This document shows positions 1 through 7,028 of a stretch of 9,610 nt of DNA, in pieces. The notes beneath the pieces were generated by a model. It searched no databases. It was not told the origin of the DNA and saw only the letters and a program-made list of their open reading frames with translations. The position numbers were made by a program, and so were the translations under genes. Every line of letters starts with the position of its first letter. Within the stretch, counting starts at the first letter, position 1. Source of the DNA: CAZZIZ01 sp964654535 (GTDB taxonomy: Bacteria > Bacteroidota > Bacteroidia > Chitinophagales > UBA2359); assembly GCA_964654535.1 (NCBI GenBank), contig CAZZIZ010000130.1:1-9610 (forward strand), written 5' to 3'.

Positions 1-1116
1 CTAAACCATCATCATAACATCCCAATCTTTCCAAACCACCTCAAGACCTTTGTCTTTTATCATTTGGGCAACTTCCGCAGGAGTTCTATTGTCGTCTATC
101 GCAAACTGCTCTAAGGTATCTGGATCAACGGCATAACCTCCTGGGTTGGTTTTAGAACCCGCGCTAATAGAAGTAACTCCGTACTGAACTATCAAATCGC
201 GGAAGGCAGGTGTCTCTCGTGTGGAGATAGAAATTTCAATATGCTCGCTCATCAAACGATAAGCGCAGATTAGTTGCAAGAGTTCTTTATCGTTTATGAT
301 AACGTTGGGCTCTTGACAACCTTCTGCAGGTCGTAAGCGCGGAAAGGAAACGGAGTACTTACTCTTCCAGTAGGTCTTTTCTAAATAGTCTAAGTGCAGC
401 GCGGTAAAAGCTGAATCAACGCGCCAATCCTCCAGACCCAATAAGGCACCGATTCCTATTTTATAAATCCCCGCTTTACCCAATCGGTCGGGCGTATCTA
501 AACGATAATTAAAGTTGGATTTTTTTCCTTTAGGGTGATAAACTTTGTAGTTCGCTTTATGATAGGTTTCTTGGTAAACCAAAACCGTGTGCAAACCCGC
601 GTCGATTAATCTCTTGTACTCTTCTTGGGAAAGTGGTTGTACTTCCAGAGAAATATGCGCGAAGTATTCCGTGGCGATGCGAATTGCATTTTCGAAATAA
701 TCGGTTCCAACGGTTTTATTTGCTTCTCCTGCTACAATTAGAATATGGTCGTAACCAAATGCTTTAATCGCCGCGAACTCGGTTCTTATCTCTTCGTCAC
801 TAAGTGTTCTTCGCTTAATCGGATTGTCCAAACTAAATCCGCAGTAAGTACAAATGTTTTGACATTCGTTAGACACATACATCGGAGCATACATTTGCAA
901 AGTGCGACCGAAGTTTTTTCGCGTTAAGAATTCGCTTTGATTGGCCATCTGCTCCAAGTAGGGAGCCGCCGTTGGCGAAATCAATACCATAAAGTCATTC
1001 GCATCGCGCTTGCTCTTTTTAAGCAATACGCGCTCGACATCAGCAGGCTTAGTATTGTAAATCTGCTCAGCGATGACCTCCCAATCGTATTTCTCGAATG
1101 TTTCTCTAAATGACAT
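1..1116 (-). CDS. thiH: 2-iminoacetate synthase ThiH (radical SAM tyrosine lyase of thiamine biosynthesis)
   Basis: ThiH cleaves tyrosine with S-adenosylmethionine to give p-cresol and dehydroglycine (2-iminoacetate), the glycine-derived unit that ThiG uses to build the thiamine thiazole ring in the cytoplasm. The 371-residue product matches the length of the family (E. coli about 377). The radical SAM cluster motif CQNICTYC is present with cysteines 85, 89 and 92, the same numbering I recall for E. coli ThiH. Other family blocks are visible: ADVERVL near 26, YLEQMA near 53, the VYQETYH block near 181, RLDTPDRLGKAGIYKIGIGA near 207-226, YSVSFPRLRP near 254, STRETPAFRD near 299 and the end block VWKDWD. 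The ATG start gives the usual N-terminus. The stop codon is the first three bases of the window, so the gene is complete. It lies 33 bases downstream of the nuclease gene; no other thi gene and no TPP riboswitch lies upstream, which is unusual because thiH commonly follows thiC/thiE/thiG. Identity is near certain. Confidence 0.97.
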   Translation of the reverse strand: MSFRETFEKYDWEVIAEQIYNTKPADVERVLLKKSKRDANDFMVLISPTAAPYLEQMANQSEFLTRKNFGRTLQMYAPMYVSNECQNICTYCGFSLDNPIKRRTLSDEEIRTEFAAIKAFGYDHILIVAGEANKTVGTDYFENAIRIATEYFAHISLEVQPLSQEEYKRLIDAGLHTVLVYQETYHKANYKVYHPKGKKSNFNYRLDTPDRLGKAGIYKIGIGALLGLEDWRVDSAFTALHLDYLEKTYWKSKYSVSFPRLRPAEGCQEPNVIINDKELLQLICAYRLMSEHIEISISTRETPAFRDLIVQYGVTSISAGSKTNPGGYAVDPDTLEQFAIDDNRTPAEVAQMIKDKGLEVVWKDWDVMMMV

Positions 1117-1123
1117 TAGGCTG

Positions 1124-1131
1124 CAAATATA
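1124..1131 (-). promoter_or_regulatory. Candidate Bacteroidota -7 box for thiH
   Basis: Read on the minus strand the bases are TATATTTG, an exact match to the Bacteroidota -7 consensus TAnnTTTG, starting 15 bases before the thiH ATG. The transcript would therefore have a leader of only a few bases. I see no good TTG -33 element at the usual 18-21 base spacing, which would lie inside the end of the upstream nuclease gene, so the promoter is only partly supported. A small quasi-palindrome (GGCGA-A-TCGCC, 1135-1145) sits immediately upstream of the box and could be a binding site or chance. Confidence 0.45.
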
Positions 1132-1149
1132 CGTGGCGAATCGCCGAAA

Positions 1150-1908
1150 TTAGAGGGCTTCTCGTCGACAAAAGCCCTTGAAGTCACAGGTATAAGGTTT
1201 GTCGCAATGATCTCCCATTCCTATACTAGGAATATCAGTCTCCATTAAGACTTCTTTAGCAGCTTCAGACCTTGTTTCAATAAACTCGACCATAGCCTCC
1301 GCATCTGCGCTTATGTTGTGATAAGTGAAAACGCTCTCCAATGGAATGTTTTTTTCTTTCAAGGCTTCAGCAGTGATTTCAAAACCTTGATCGACATCAA
1401 AGTGTTCTCGAACGATTTCAAAGTTCAGTGTCACTACATAAAACTCTTTGAGATTAATGTTTAGATTTTTAAGAATGTAGTACTGAAATGAAGCATCTTT
1501 TATCTGGTGCTCATAAAGACGAGAACTACTCTTTACTTCGTAGGCATTCCATTGTTCACCTTCTTTGTGCATGAGGTCGACCATGCAAACCAAATTGTCG
1601 AAGTTGAAAGAAGCTTCGTACAAGGTGCTTTGACCCGAACCCATCAGCAAAGAAGTCTGGCGAATACTCGAGTTGAGATGCCAATAATTTTTGGGAGAGC
1701 AATCAACTCCGCCCGGAAACAAGCCTTGGGCAAGAATACCGAAATCGGTTCCTCTCCGAAAGTTGTCGAGCTTTTCTTTTGGAATAGGATCTTTAAGCTT
1801 GAAGTGTTTTTTATTGAGATAAAGCGATTTCAAACATTGTAAGGAGCGAATAAAATTTGATTTACTTATTCGTGGAACTTTCACTTCTTGGCCAAACAAA
1901 TCATTCAT
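1150..1908 (-). CDS. Cas4/DUF2779-like PD-(D/E)XK nuclease with predicted Fe-S cluster
   Basis: This is a 252-residue protein that resembles the RecB-type nuclease module shared by Cas4, AddB and DUF2779 proteins. Using the ATG at 1908 as residue 1, visible elements are an N-terminal SKSNFIRSLQCLKSLYL block with C24, a GxxAQGLFPGG block near 57-67, E98, D111 in MVDLM, the catalytic E-x-K at 124-126 in YEVKSSS, a Q-x-x-x-L/Y-type helix near 142, and a C-terminal cluster C235-x5-C241-x5-C247. C24 plus the three late cysteines match the four ligands of the [4Fe-4S] cluster in this superfamily. Function is inferred: metal-dependent DNA nuclease, target unknown. A TTG at 1923 would add five residues, but the ATG at 1908 gives an 8-base overlap with the permease stop and is preferred. 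No cas gene or CRISPR array is nearby, so a CRISPR role is not supported. As I recall, DUF2779 proteins often continue well past the cysteine cluster; this one stops five residues after it, so it is either a standalone nuclease or a shortened family member. Confidence 0.72.
   Translation of the reverse strand: MNDLFGQEVKVPRISKSNFIRSLQCLKSLYLNKKHFKLKDPIPKEKLDNFRRGTDFGILAQGLFPGGVDCSPKNYWHLNSSIRQTSLLMGSGQSTLYEASFNFDNLVCMVDLMHKEGEQWNAYEVKSSSRLYEHQIKDASFQYYILKNLNINLKEFYVVTLNFEIVREHFDVDQGFEITAEALKEKNIPLESVFTYHNISADAEAMVEFIETRSEAAKEVLMETDIPSIGMGDHCDKPYTCDFKGFCRREAL
1901..1908 (-). promoter_or_regulatory. Stop/start overlap joining permease and nuclease genes
   Basis: On the minus strand the bases read ATGAATGA: the nuclease ATG (1908-1906) lies within the last codons of the permease, whose TGA stop is 1903-1901. 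Such short overlaps usually mean translational coupling within one operon. This overlap is the main reason for choosing the ATG at 1908 over the TTG at 1923. Confidence 0.6.
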
Positions 1909-3136
1909 AGCGTAACGATTCAATAGGGTCGAGGCGACTCGCTTTTATCGCTGGGTAAATTCCACTAATCAATCCCACGAAAACGCAAAAAGTAATACCC
2001 AAAGCAATCCAGCGCCAGGGCATAACGAAAGGTCCTTTGGTTATAAAGGCGATGCTGTTTCCTGCTAAAATGCCTAGAAAGATTCCAACCACGCCTCCAA
2101 TCAAGCAAATCAATATTGCTTCGAGCAAAAATTGAAACAAAATGGAGCGGTCATCGGCACCGATGGCTTTGCTTATACCGATTTCACGGGTTCGCTCAGT
2201 AACCGAAACCAACATAATATTCATCAAGCCAATAGCCGCACCCATTAGCGTAATGAAACCTATTACACTAGCTGCCATTCGAAGTGTAGCTGTATTTTCT
2301 ATGAGTATGCTCGCCAAGCGGTCCGCTTTAGATATTTCGAAATCTATTTCATCACCAGGCAATACTTTCCTAATGGTGCGAAAGAGTCCCGTTGCTTCTG
2401 AAATAGCACCTTCCAAATAGACGGGGTCTTTTACCGCAACGGCCATATTGTAGTTTCGGTTCTGACGCTTATAAACTGTTCTCGCAACTGAATAAGGAAT
2501 CAGAACTTGGTTTCCCGAACTGAAAATCCCACTAGCTCCAGCATCTTCAAGCACGCCAATAACTCGATAGCGTTGATCATCTACTCGAATTAGTTTGTTT
2601 ACGCCAAGTTCGGCTTTTTCAAAGAGTCTCTTAGAAACGCTCGTCCCAATTATCGCGGATTTACTGGCATTCTCAATTTCGTATTCCGAGAAGTTGCGAC
2701 CGTATTCTACGACTTGCCCCGAAGTGAAAAGGTAATTCTCGTCAGTACCGCTCACCTGAACGTTCGGATCGGTCTTTTTGTCCTCGTGCTTGACTACAGC
2801 AATAAAATTACCTCTAGTCGATATGGAGACAGATGCTGGATATTTGAAGCGTTCTTTAAATTCTTGTGCTTCATCAATGGATATTGGATCCATTCGCACT
2901 CTTTTCTTCCTACCGCCGCCAATTCTCATTCCTGTTCCACCTTGGATGATGTCAAATGAGTTGGCGCCCATACTGGCAAAGTTTTGGTTAATAGAACCTT
3001 TTATACTATCAATTGCAGTGAATATGCCGACTAGGGCCATTATACCAATGGCGATGATCATCAAAGTAAGTATTGCGCGTAGGAGATTTCCGCTAATAGA
3101 TCGCAACGCTAATTGAACAGAGTCGAGCAGCTTCAT
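1901..3136 (-). CDS. MacB/FtsX-family ABC transporter permease
   Basis: The 411-residue protein has the standard layout of MacB-type permeases: a first membrane helix at about 21-41, a large periplasmic domain at about 42-285 (MacB_PCD type), then three helices at about 288-312, 333-360 and 374-396. The conserved cytoplasmic segment ERTREIGISKAIGA (314-327), which contacts the ATPase, and the C-terminal block YPAIKASRLDPIESLRYE (394-411) are intact. These permeases work with a separate ATPase and often a membrane-fusion protein in lipoprotein release, efflux or envelope mechanotransmission; the substrate cannot be read from the sequence. No ATPase or fusion-protein gene lies in the window: upstream is the divergent aconitase gene, downstream the nuclease. 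An odd Gly/Arg/Lys-rich stretch (about 67-81) lies at the start of the periplasmic domain. The ATG at 3136 gives a normal N-terminus. Family assignment is firm, substrate unknown. Confidence 0.92.
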   Translation of the reverse strand: MKLLDSVQLALRSISGNLLRAILTLMIIAIGIMALVGIFTAIDSIKGSINQNFASMGANSFDIIQGGTGMRIGGGRKKRVRMDPISIDEAQEFKERFKYPASVSISTRGNFIAVVKHEDKKTDPNVQVSGTDENYLFTSGQVVEYGRNFSEYEIENASKSAIIGTSVSKRLFEKAELGVNKLIRVDDQRYRVIGVLEDAGASGIFSSGNQVLIPYSVARTVYKRQNRNYNMAVAVKDPVYLEGAISEATGLFRTIRKVLPGDEIDFEISKADRLASILIENTATLRMAASVIGFITLMGAAIGLMNIMLVSVTERTREIGISKAIGADDRSILFQFLLEAILICLIGGVVGIFLGILAGNSIAFITKGPFVMPWRWIALGITFCVFVGLISGIYPAIKASRLDPIESLRYE

Positions 3137-3157
3137 TGATGGAATTTAGTTAGCGCC

Positions 3158-3200
3158 TCGTTTATTTCTGAAAATCAACCAAATAGAAAGAAATAAACGA
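3158..3200. repeat. Perfect 12-bp inverted repeat in the divergent intergenic region
   Basis: TCGTTTATTTCT (3158-3169) is the exact reverse complement of AGAAATAAACGA (3189-3200), with a 19-base spacer. It lies 22-64 bases before the permease start codon and 27 bases upstream of the candidate aconitase -33 element. It could be an operator for a dimeric regulator acting on one or both divergent genes, or a hairpin in the permease leader transcript. No regulator gene is adjacent. Confidence 0.7.
3180..3187 (-). promoter_or_regulatory. Weak candidate -7 box for the permease operon
   Basis: The minus strand reads TCTATTTG, one mismatch from TAnnTTTG, 44 bases before the permease ATG. It lies inside the spacer of the 12-bp inverted repeat. 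A TTG (3205-3203 on the minus strand) lies 15 bases further upstream, somewhat closer than the usual spacing. Evidence is weak. Confidence 0.25.
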
Positions 3201-3226
3201 ACCAATTTTCGACTAAATATATTGAA

Positions 3227-3255
3227 TTGAGTAGAGTATTGAATGCTTATCTTAG
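3227..3255 (+). promoter_or_regulatory. Candidate promoter of the aconitase-OmpA gene
   Basis: TTG at 3227-3229 is separated by 18 bases from TATCTTAG at 3248-3255, close to the Bacteroidota pattern TTG-N18-21-TAnnTTTG. The start codon at 3271 follows 15 bases after the -7 box, so the leader would be very short. There is no Shine-Dalgarno sequence; the leader is A/T-rich (aaaatttatttt), as is common in this phylum. Confidence 0.5.
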
Positions 3256-3270
3256 CGCAAAATTTATTTT

Positions 3271-6200
3271 ATGGCCTTTGACATTGAAATGATCAAAGCA
3301 GTCTATGCTGGACTGCCTCAAAAAATCCAAACCGCTCGAAACCTAATAGGAAAACCGCTCACACTGGTTGAAAAAATACTATATGCTCACTTGTATGCAG
3401 AATCACCGAGTACACCTTATAAAAGGGGTGCATCTTATGTAGACTTCGCACCAGATCGTGTGGCGATGCAAGATGCGACCGCTCAAATGGCGCTTTTGCA
3501 GTTTATGCAATCTGGGAAAAACAAGGTTGCTGTGCCAAGTACGGTTCACTGCGATCACCTTATTCAAGCAAAAACGGGTGCAGCCGATGATTTGAAAACC
3601 GCTTTAGGTACAAATAAAGAGGTTTACGACTTCTTAGCTTCTGTATCTAATAAGTACGGAATCGGGTTCTGGAAACCTGGAGCTGGTATCATACACCAAG
3701 TGGTACTTGAAAACTACGCCTTCCCAGGTGCTTTACTAATAGGTACCGATTCTCACTCAGTAAATGCTGGTGGTTTGGGAATGATTGCTATTGGAGTTGG
3801 TGGAGCTGACGCAGTAGACGTTATGGCTGGAATGCCTTGGGAGCTTAAGATGCCAAAACTGATTGGGGTTAAGTTAACTGGTAAGATGAACGGCTGGACC
3901 TCGCCAAAAGATGTAATTCTTAAAGTTGCAGGTATAGTAAGTGCAAAAGGAGGAACTGGAGCAATTTTAGAATATTTCGGCCCTGGAGCTGAGTCTATAA
4001 GTTGTACTGGAAAAGGTACCATCTGTAACATGGGTGCTGAAATTGGCGCAACTACTTCTTTGTTTGCTTATGATGCGTCGATGAGTCGCTATTTAAATGC
4101 AACAGACAGAGCAGACGTTGCAGCTGCAGCAGACGCAGTGAAAGAACATTTATCAGGAGACCCTGAAACTTATGCAAATCCAGAGCAATACTTCGATCAA
4201 GTAATCGAAATTGACTTAAATACACTGGAGCCACATATTAACGGACCATTCACTCCAGATTTGGCTACACCAATCTCGGAATTTGCGGATGCAGTGAAGA
4301 AAAACGGATGGCCACAAAAATTGGAAGTTGGACTTATCGGTTCTTGTACTAACTCTTCATACGAAGACATTGATCGTGCTGCTTCAATCGTGAAGGTGGC
4401 TTTGGATAAAGGCTTGAAAGCCAAATCAGAGTTTACGGTTACGCCGGGGTCTGAATTGGTAAGATTCACCATTGAGCGAGACGGACAATTAGAAGTATTT
4501 GAAAAAATTGGTGGAGTAGTGCTGGCAAATGCTTGCGGACCTTGTATCGGTCAGTGGGCACGTCATACTGACGATCCAGACAAGAAGAACTCTATCATTA
4601 CTTCTTTCAACAGAAACTTCTCAAAGAGAAACGACGGAAACCCAAATACGCACTCGTTTGTAGCCTCACCGGAAATTGTTACGGCTATGGCTTTGGCGGG
4701 CGATCTTGCTTTCAATCCGCTTACGGATACATTGAAAAATGCGGCGGGAGAAGACGTTAAGTTACCAGAACCTAAAGGCTACGAATTACCGCCAAATGGT
4801 TTCGACGTTGAGGATATGGGCTTCGTTGCTCCAGTAGCCGACGGCTCAGGAATAGAAGTAACTGTTGATCCTACCTCTAAACGTATTCAGTTATTAGCTG
4901 GTTTCGCCCCTTGGGAAGGAACAGATTTGGAAGGGATGAAAGTCCTGATCAAGGCAAAGGGAAAATGTACGACTGATCACATCTCTATGGCCGGGCCTTG
5001 GTTGAAATTCCGTGGACACCTGGATAATATTTCAGAAAACTGTTACACCGGAGCGGTGAACGCATATAACGATAAGACCAACCACATAAAGAACCAAATA
5101 TCTGGTGAATACGGTCCAGTACCGACAACTGCTCGTGCGTACCAAAACGCTGGTATAGGTTCTGTGGTATTTGGAGAAGAAAACTTGGGTGAAGGTTCAA
5201 GTAGAGAGCACGCAGCAATGGAGCCAAGACACTTAGGTGTAAGAGCGGTTATCGTTAAGTCTTTTGCGAGAATTCACGAAACCAACTTGAAAAAGCAGGG
5301 TATGCTTGGGCTTACTTTCGCCAACAAAAGTGACTACGATAAAGTACGCGAAGACGATACGGTAGATATTTTAGGTCTTACAAGTTTTGCTCCTGGTAAA
5401 CCATTGCAAATTCGTTTGAACCACGCTGATGGTACCAAAGATGAGTTCGATGTAAACCATACTTACAACGATTTACAGATTAGCTGGTTTAAAGAAGGTT
5501 CTGCATTGAACCTTATTAAGAAGCAAACCAAAGGTGGAGGAACAACTAGTGCTGCGGCACCAGTTACTCCAGTAACGGACACACCGACGGCTGACGGAAC
5601 AACGGAAGACAAAGATCACGTAGCGAGTATAGCGGACAAAGTATTGGCTGGGACCGCACTTGCGGGTGGTGCAGTTGTTGCAGGAAGCGACGCGATAAAG
5701 GAAGGCGCTAAGAAAGTAAGCACTAACTATTTCGAAGACAATACCGAGCGTGTAAATAAAAAGCGCCAAATAAGTGAGCGTAACAAAGCGGAGCGTCACG
5801 AACGCGAACGTTTGGAAATAGAACGTGTTGAAAAGGAACGTGCTGAAAAAGCGCGCCTAGAGCGTGAAGCACAAGAGGTGCCAGTAAGTAAAAAGGAAGA
5901 CTTACAAAGAGAGTACAAACAAGACGCCCTCAAAGAGAAAGAGCTGCGTAAGAAGGAATACATAGAACAGCAAAGACGTGAAAAGGAAGAGCGTCGTTTG
6001 AAGCAAGAGCAAATGAAAAAAGAGCAGGCTAAGAAAACTGCTGTTAAAAAAGCTCGAAAAGAAGCGATAGCGCGAGGAGAGGTTGTCGACAACGGTAACA
6101 GAACTCGACGCGGGGCCGCTGGAACTGTCGCTGCGCCTGCATCAGGTGGAATGGGATGGCTGAAATTTGGTCTGCCGTTTCTGTTACTCTTAGGAGGCCT

Positions 6201-6768
6201 GTATTTCCTATGGCAAAGTTGTGGAGGTACAAATTTCGACAATGTAAAAGTCGATGCTACGGAGAAGGTTATGGCAACTACAGAAGTAGCCAAAAAAGCT
6301 ACAGCTCCAGTTGTAACCAAAGTAGAAGAAGTGGTTAAAAAGGGTGCGGACTTCTTTAAGTTTACTAAAGGCTCATTTGCTGCAAACTTCGCTGACTTTG
6401 TAAGTGATTCTAACGCAGATTTATCTAAAACATTTGTGCTCGACCAAGTTGAGTTCGATACCGGTAAAGCGACATTAAGAGGCTCTTCTCAAGATCAATT
6501 GATGAGAGTTGTGCAAGTGCTTACAGAATACGGACAAGTAGCAGTTCAATTTGACGGGCATACTGATAGTACTGGTAATGCAGCTAGTAACACTGCTTTA
6601 AGTCAAGCGCGTGCTGAGGCCGCGAAGGACTTCCTTTCTCGTAATGGAATAGTTGTGACTCGTATGACGGCTAAAGGCTTTGGTTCTGATAAACCAAGAG
6701 CTTCAAACGATACAGCTGAAGGACGTCAGCAGAATAGAAGAACTGAAATTCGCGTTACTAAGCGATAA
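3271..6768 (+). CDS. acn: Aconitate hydratase fused to coiled coil, membrane helix and OmpA domain
   Basis: Residues 1-750 are a full mitochondrial-type aconitase, converting citrate to isocitrate in the TCA cycle. The [4Fe-4S] ligands are C359, C422 and C425 (GSCTNSS and ANACGPCIGQW), one off the pig-heart numbering 358/421/424. HCDHL (D95, H96), CTTDHIS and the active-site loop GEGSSREHAA (640-649) are intact. Aconitases of this type normally end just after GSALN (743-747). Here the frame continues: Ala/Thr/Pro/Gly linker (752-805), Arg/Glu/Lys-rich predicted coiled coil (about 822-936), membrane helix (about 966-982, GLPFLLLLGGLYFLWQS), spacer (983-1052), and an OmpA domain (about 1053-1163) with GHTD, the presumed peptidoglycan-binding D1099 and R1114 spaced by 15, and NRRTEI (1155-1160). 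Basic residues before the helix predict N-inside, C-outside topology. Aconitase activity is well supported; the tethering role is inference. Residues 791-805 are a short Ala/Gly hydrophobic run, probably not a membrane span. The gene appears to be transcribed alone. Confidence 0.93.
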   Translation: MAFDIEMIKAVYAGLPQKIQTARNLIGKPLTLVEKILYAHLYAESPSTPYKRGASYVDFAPDRVAMQDATAQMALLQFMQSGKNKVAVPSTVHCDHLIQAKTGAADDLKTALGTNKEVYDFLASVSNKYGIGFWKPGAGIIHQVVLENYAFPGALLIGTDSHSVNAGGLGMIAIGVGGADAVDVMAGMPWELKMPKLIGVKLTGKMNGWTSPKDVILKVAGIVSAKGGTGAILEYFGPGAESISCTGKGTICNMGAEIGATTSLFAYDASMSRYLNATDRADVAAAADAVKEHLSGDPETYANPEQYFDQVIEIDLNTLEPHINGPFTPDLATPISEFADAVKKNGWPQKLEVGLIGSCTNSSYEDIDRAASIVKVALDKGLKAKSEFTVTPGSELVRFTIERDGQLEVFEKIGGVVLANACGPCIGQWARHTDDPDKKNSIITSFNRNFSKRNDGNPNTHSFVASPEIVTAMALAGDLAFNPLTDTLKNAAGEDVKLPEPKGYELPPNGFDVEDMGFVAPVADGSGIEVTVDPTSKRIQLLAGFAPWEGTDLEGMKVLIKAKGKCTTDHISMAGPWLKFRGHLDNISENCYTGAVNAYNDKTNHIKNQISGEYGPVPTTARAYQNAGIGSVVFGEENLGEGSSREHAAMEPRHLGVRAVIVKSFARIHETNLKKQGMLGLTFANKSDYDKVREDDTVDILGLTSFAPGKPLQIRLNHADGTKDEFDVNHTYNDLQISWFKEGSALNLIKKQTKGGGTTSAAAPVTPVTDTPTADGTTEDKDHVASIADKVLAGTALAGGAVVAGSDAIKEGAKKVSTNYFEDNTERVNKKRQISERNKAERHERERLEIERVEKERAEKARLEREAQEVPVSKKEDLQREYKQDALKEKELRKKEYIEQQRREKEERRLKQEQMKKEQAKKTAVKKARKEAIARGEVVDNGNRTRRGAAGTVAAPASGGMGWLKFGLPFLLLLGGLYFLWQSCGGTNFDNVKVDATEKVMATTEVAKKATAPVVTKVEEVVKKGADFFKFTKGSFAANFADFVSDSNADLSKTFVLDQVEFDTGKATLRGSSQDQLMRVVQVLTEYGQVAVQFDGHTDSTGNAASNTALSQARAEAAKDFLSRNGIVVTRMTAKGFGSDKPRASNDTAEGRQQNRRTEIRVTKR

Positions 6769-6787
6769 GAATATTATTCAACGATTT

Positions 6788-6801
6788 CGAGGGTTTCCTC
6801 G
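6788..6801 (+). terminator. Small hairpin just before the main terminator
   Basis: CGAGG (6788-6792) and CCTCG (6797-6801) form a 5-bp stem with a GTTT loop, 20 bases after the aconitase-OmpA stop codon. It has no U tract of its own and probably supports or protects the transcript end formed by the next hairpin. Confidence 0.45.
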
Positions 6802-6803
6802 CG

Positions 6804-6834
6804 AAAAGCTCAGCTGTAAAGCTGGGCTTTTTTT
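6804..6834 (+). terminator. Rho-independent terminator of the aconitase-OmpA gene
   Basis: AAAAGCTCAGC (6804-6814) pairs with GCTGGGCTTTT (6821-6831) across a TGTAAA loop, with a single T-G wobble, and the stem runs into an unbroken T tract (6828-6834). It begins 36 bases after the stop codon and is a classic intrinsic terminator, showing that the fused frame is the end of its transcription unit. Confidence 0.88.
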
Positions 6835-6991
6835 GTTTACAGAATTTTCTGTGCCGAAGTGTTTCGGGTGAATAGCACGGCGTGGGCGCTTGCAAATCGC
6901 CAGCCATGGCATTTGTTTCGAATGAAAGTCAAAATGAGTTAATGAAATTTTGCGCGTGCAAAATAGAACAGAGCGACGGCCGACAGCCCGA

Positions 6992-7028
6992 CCCCGAACT
7001 TGCTGCCTAGCAGCAGATTTGAGTGGGG
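6992..7028. repeat. G+C-rich nested inverted repeat, possible dispersed intergenic element
   Basis: TGCTGC (7001-7006) and GCAGCA (7010-7015) are perfect inverted arms around CTA, and CCCC (6992-6995) with GGGG (7025-7028) form an outer pair. The surrounding block from about 6971 to 7034 is G+C-rich with a CGGCCGACAGCCC stretch. It resembles in style the G+C-rich intergenic repeats I recall from flavobacterial genomes, but only one copy is in the window. Confidence 0.45.

Noticed and set aside
1150..1908. CRISPR-associated Cas4 assignment
   Set aside because: No CRISPR array, cas1, cas2 or other cas gene is in the window; the match is to the wider Fe-S nuclease superfamily only.
1909..1923. 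TTG start adding five residues to the nuclease
   Set aside because: The ATG at 1908 fits the stop/start overlap with the permease and gives a normal N-terminus.
2778..3116. Plus-strand frame of 112 codons opposite the permease gene
   Set aside because: It is a shadow of the permease coding strand, with no start context and no family resemblance.
5796..6320. Minus-strand open frame of 174 codons, rich in Ser/Arg/Phe
   Set aside because: It is the reverse complement of the Arg/Glu/Lys-rich coiled coil of the aconitase fusion; biased codons on one strand create an open frame on the other.
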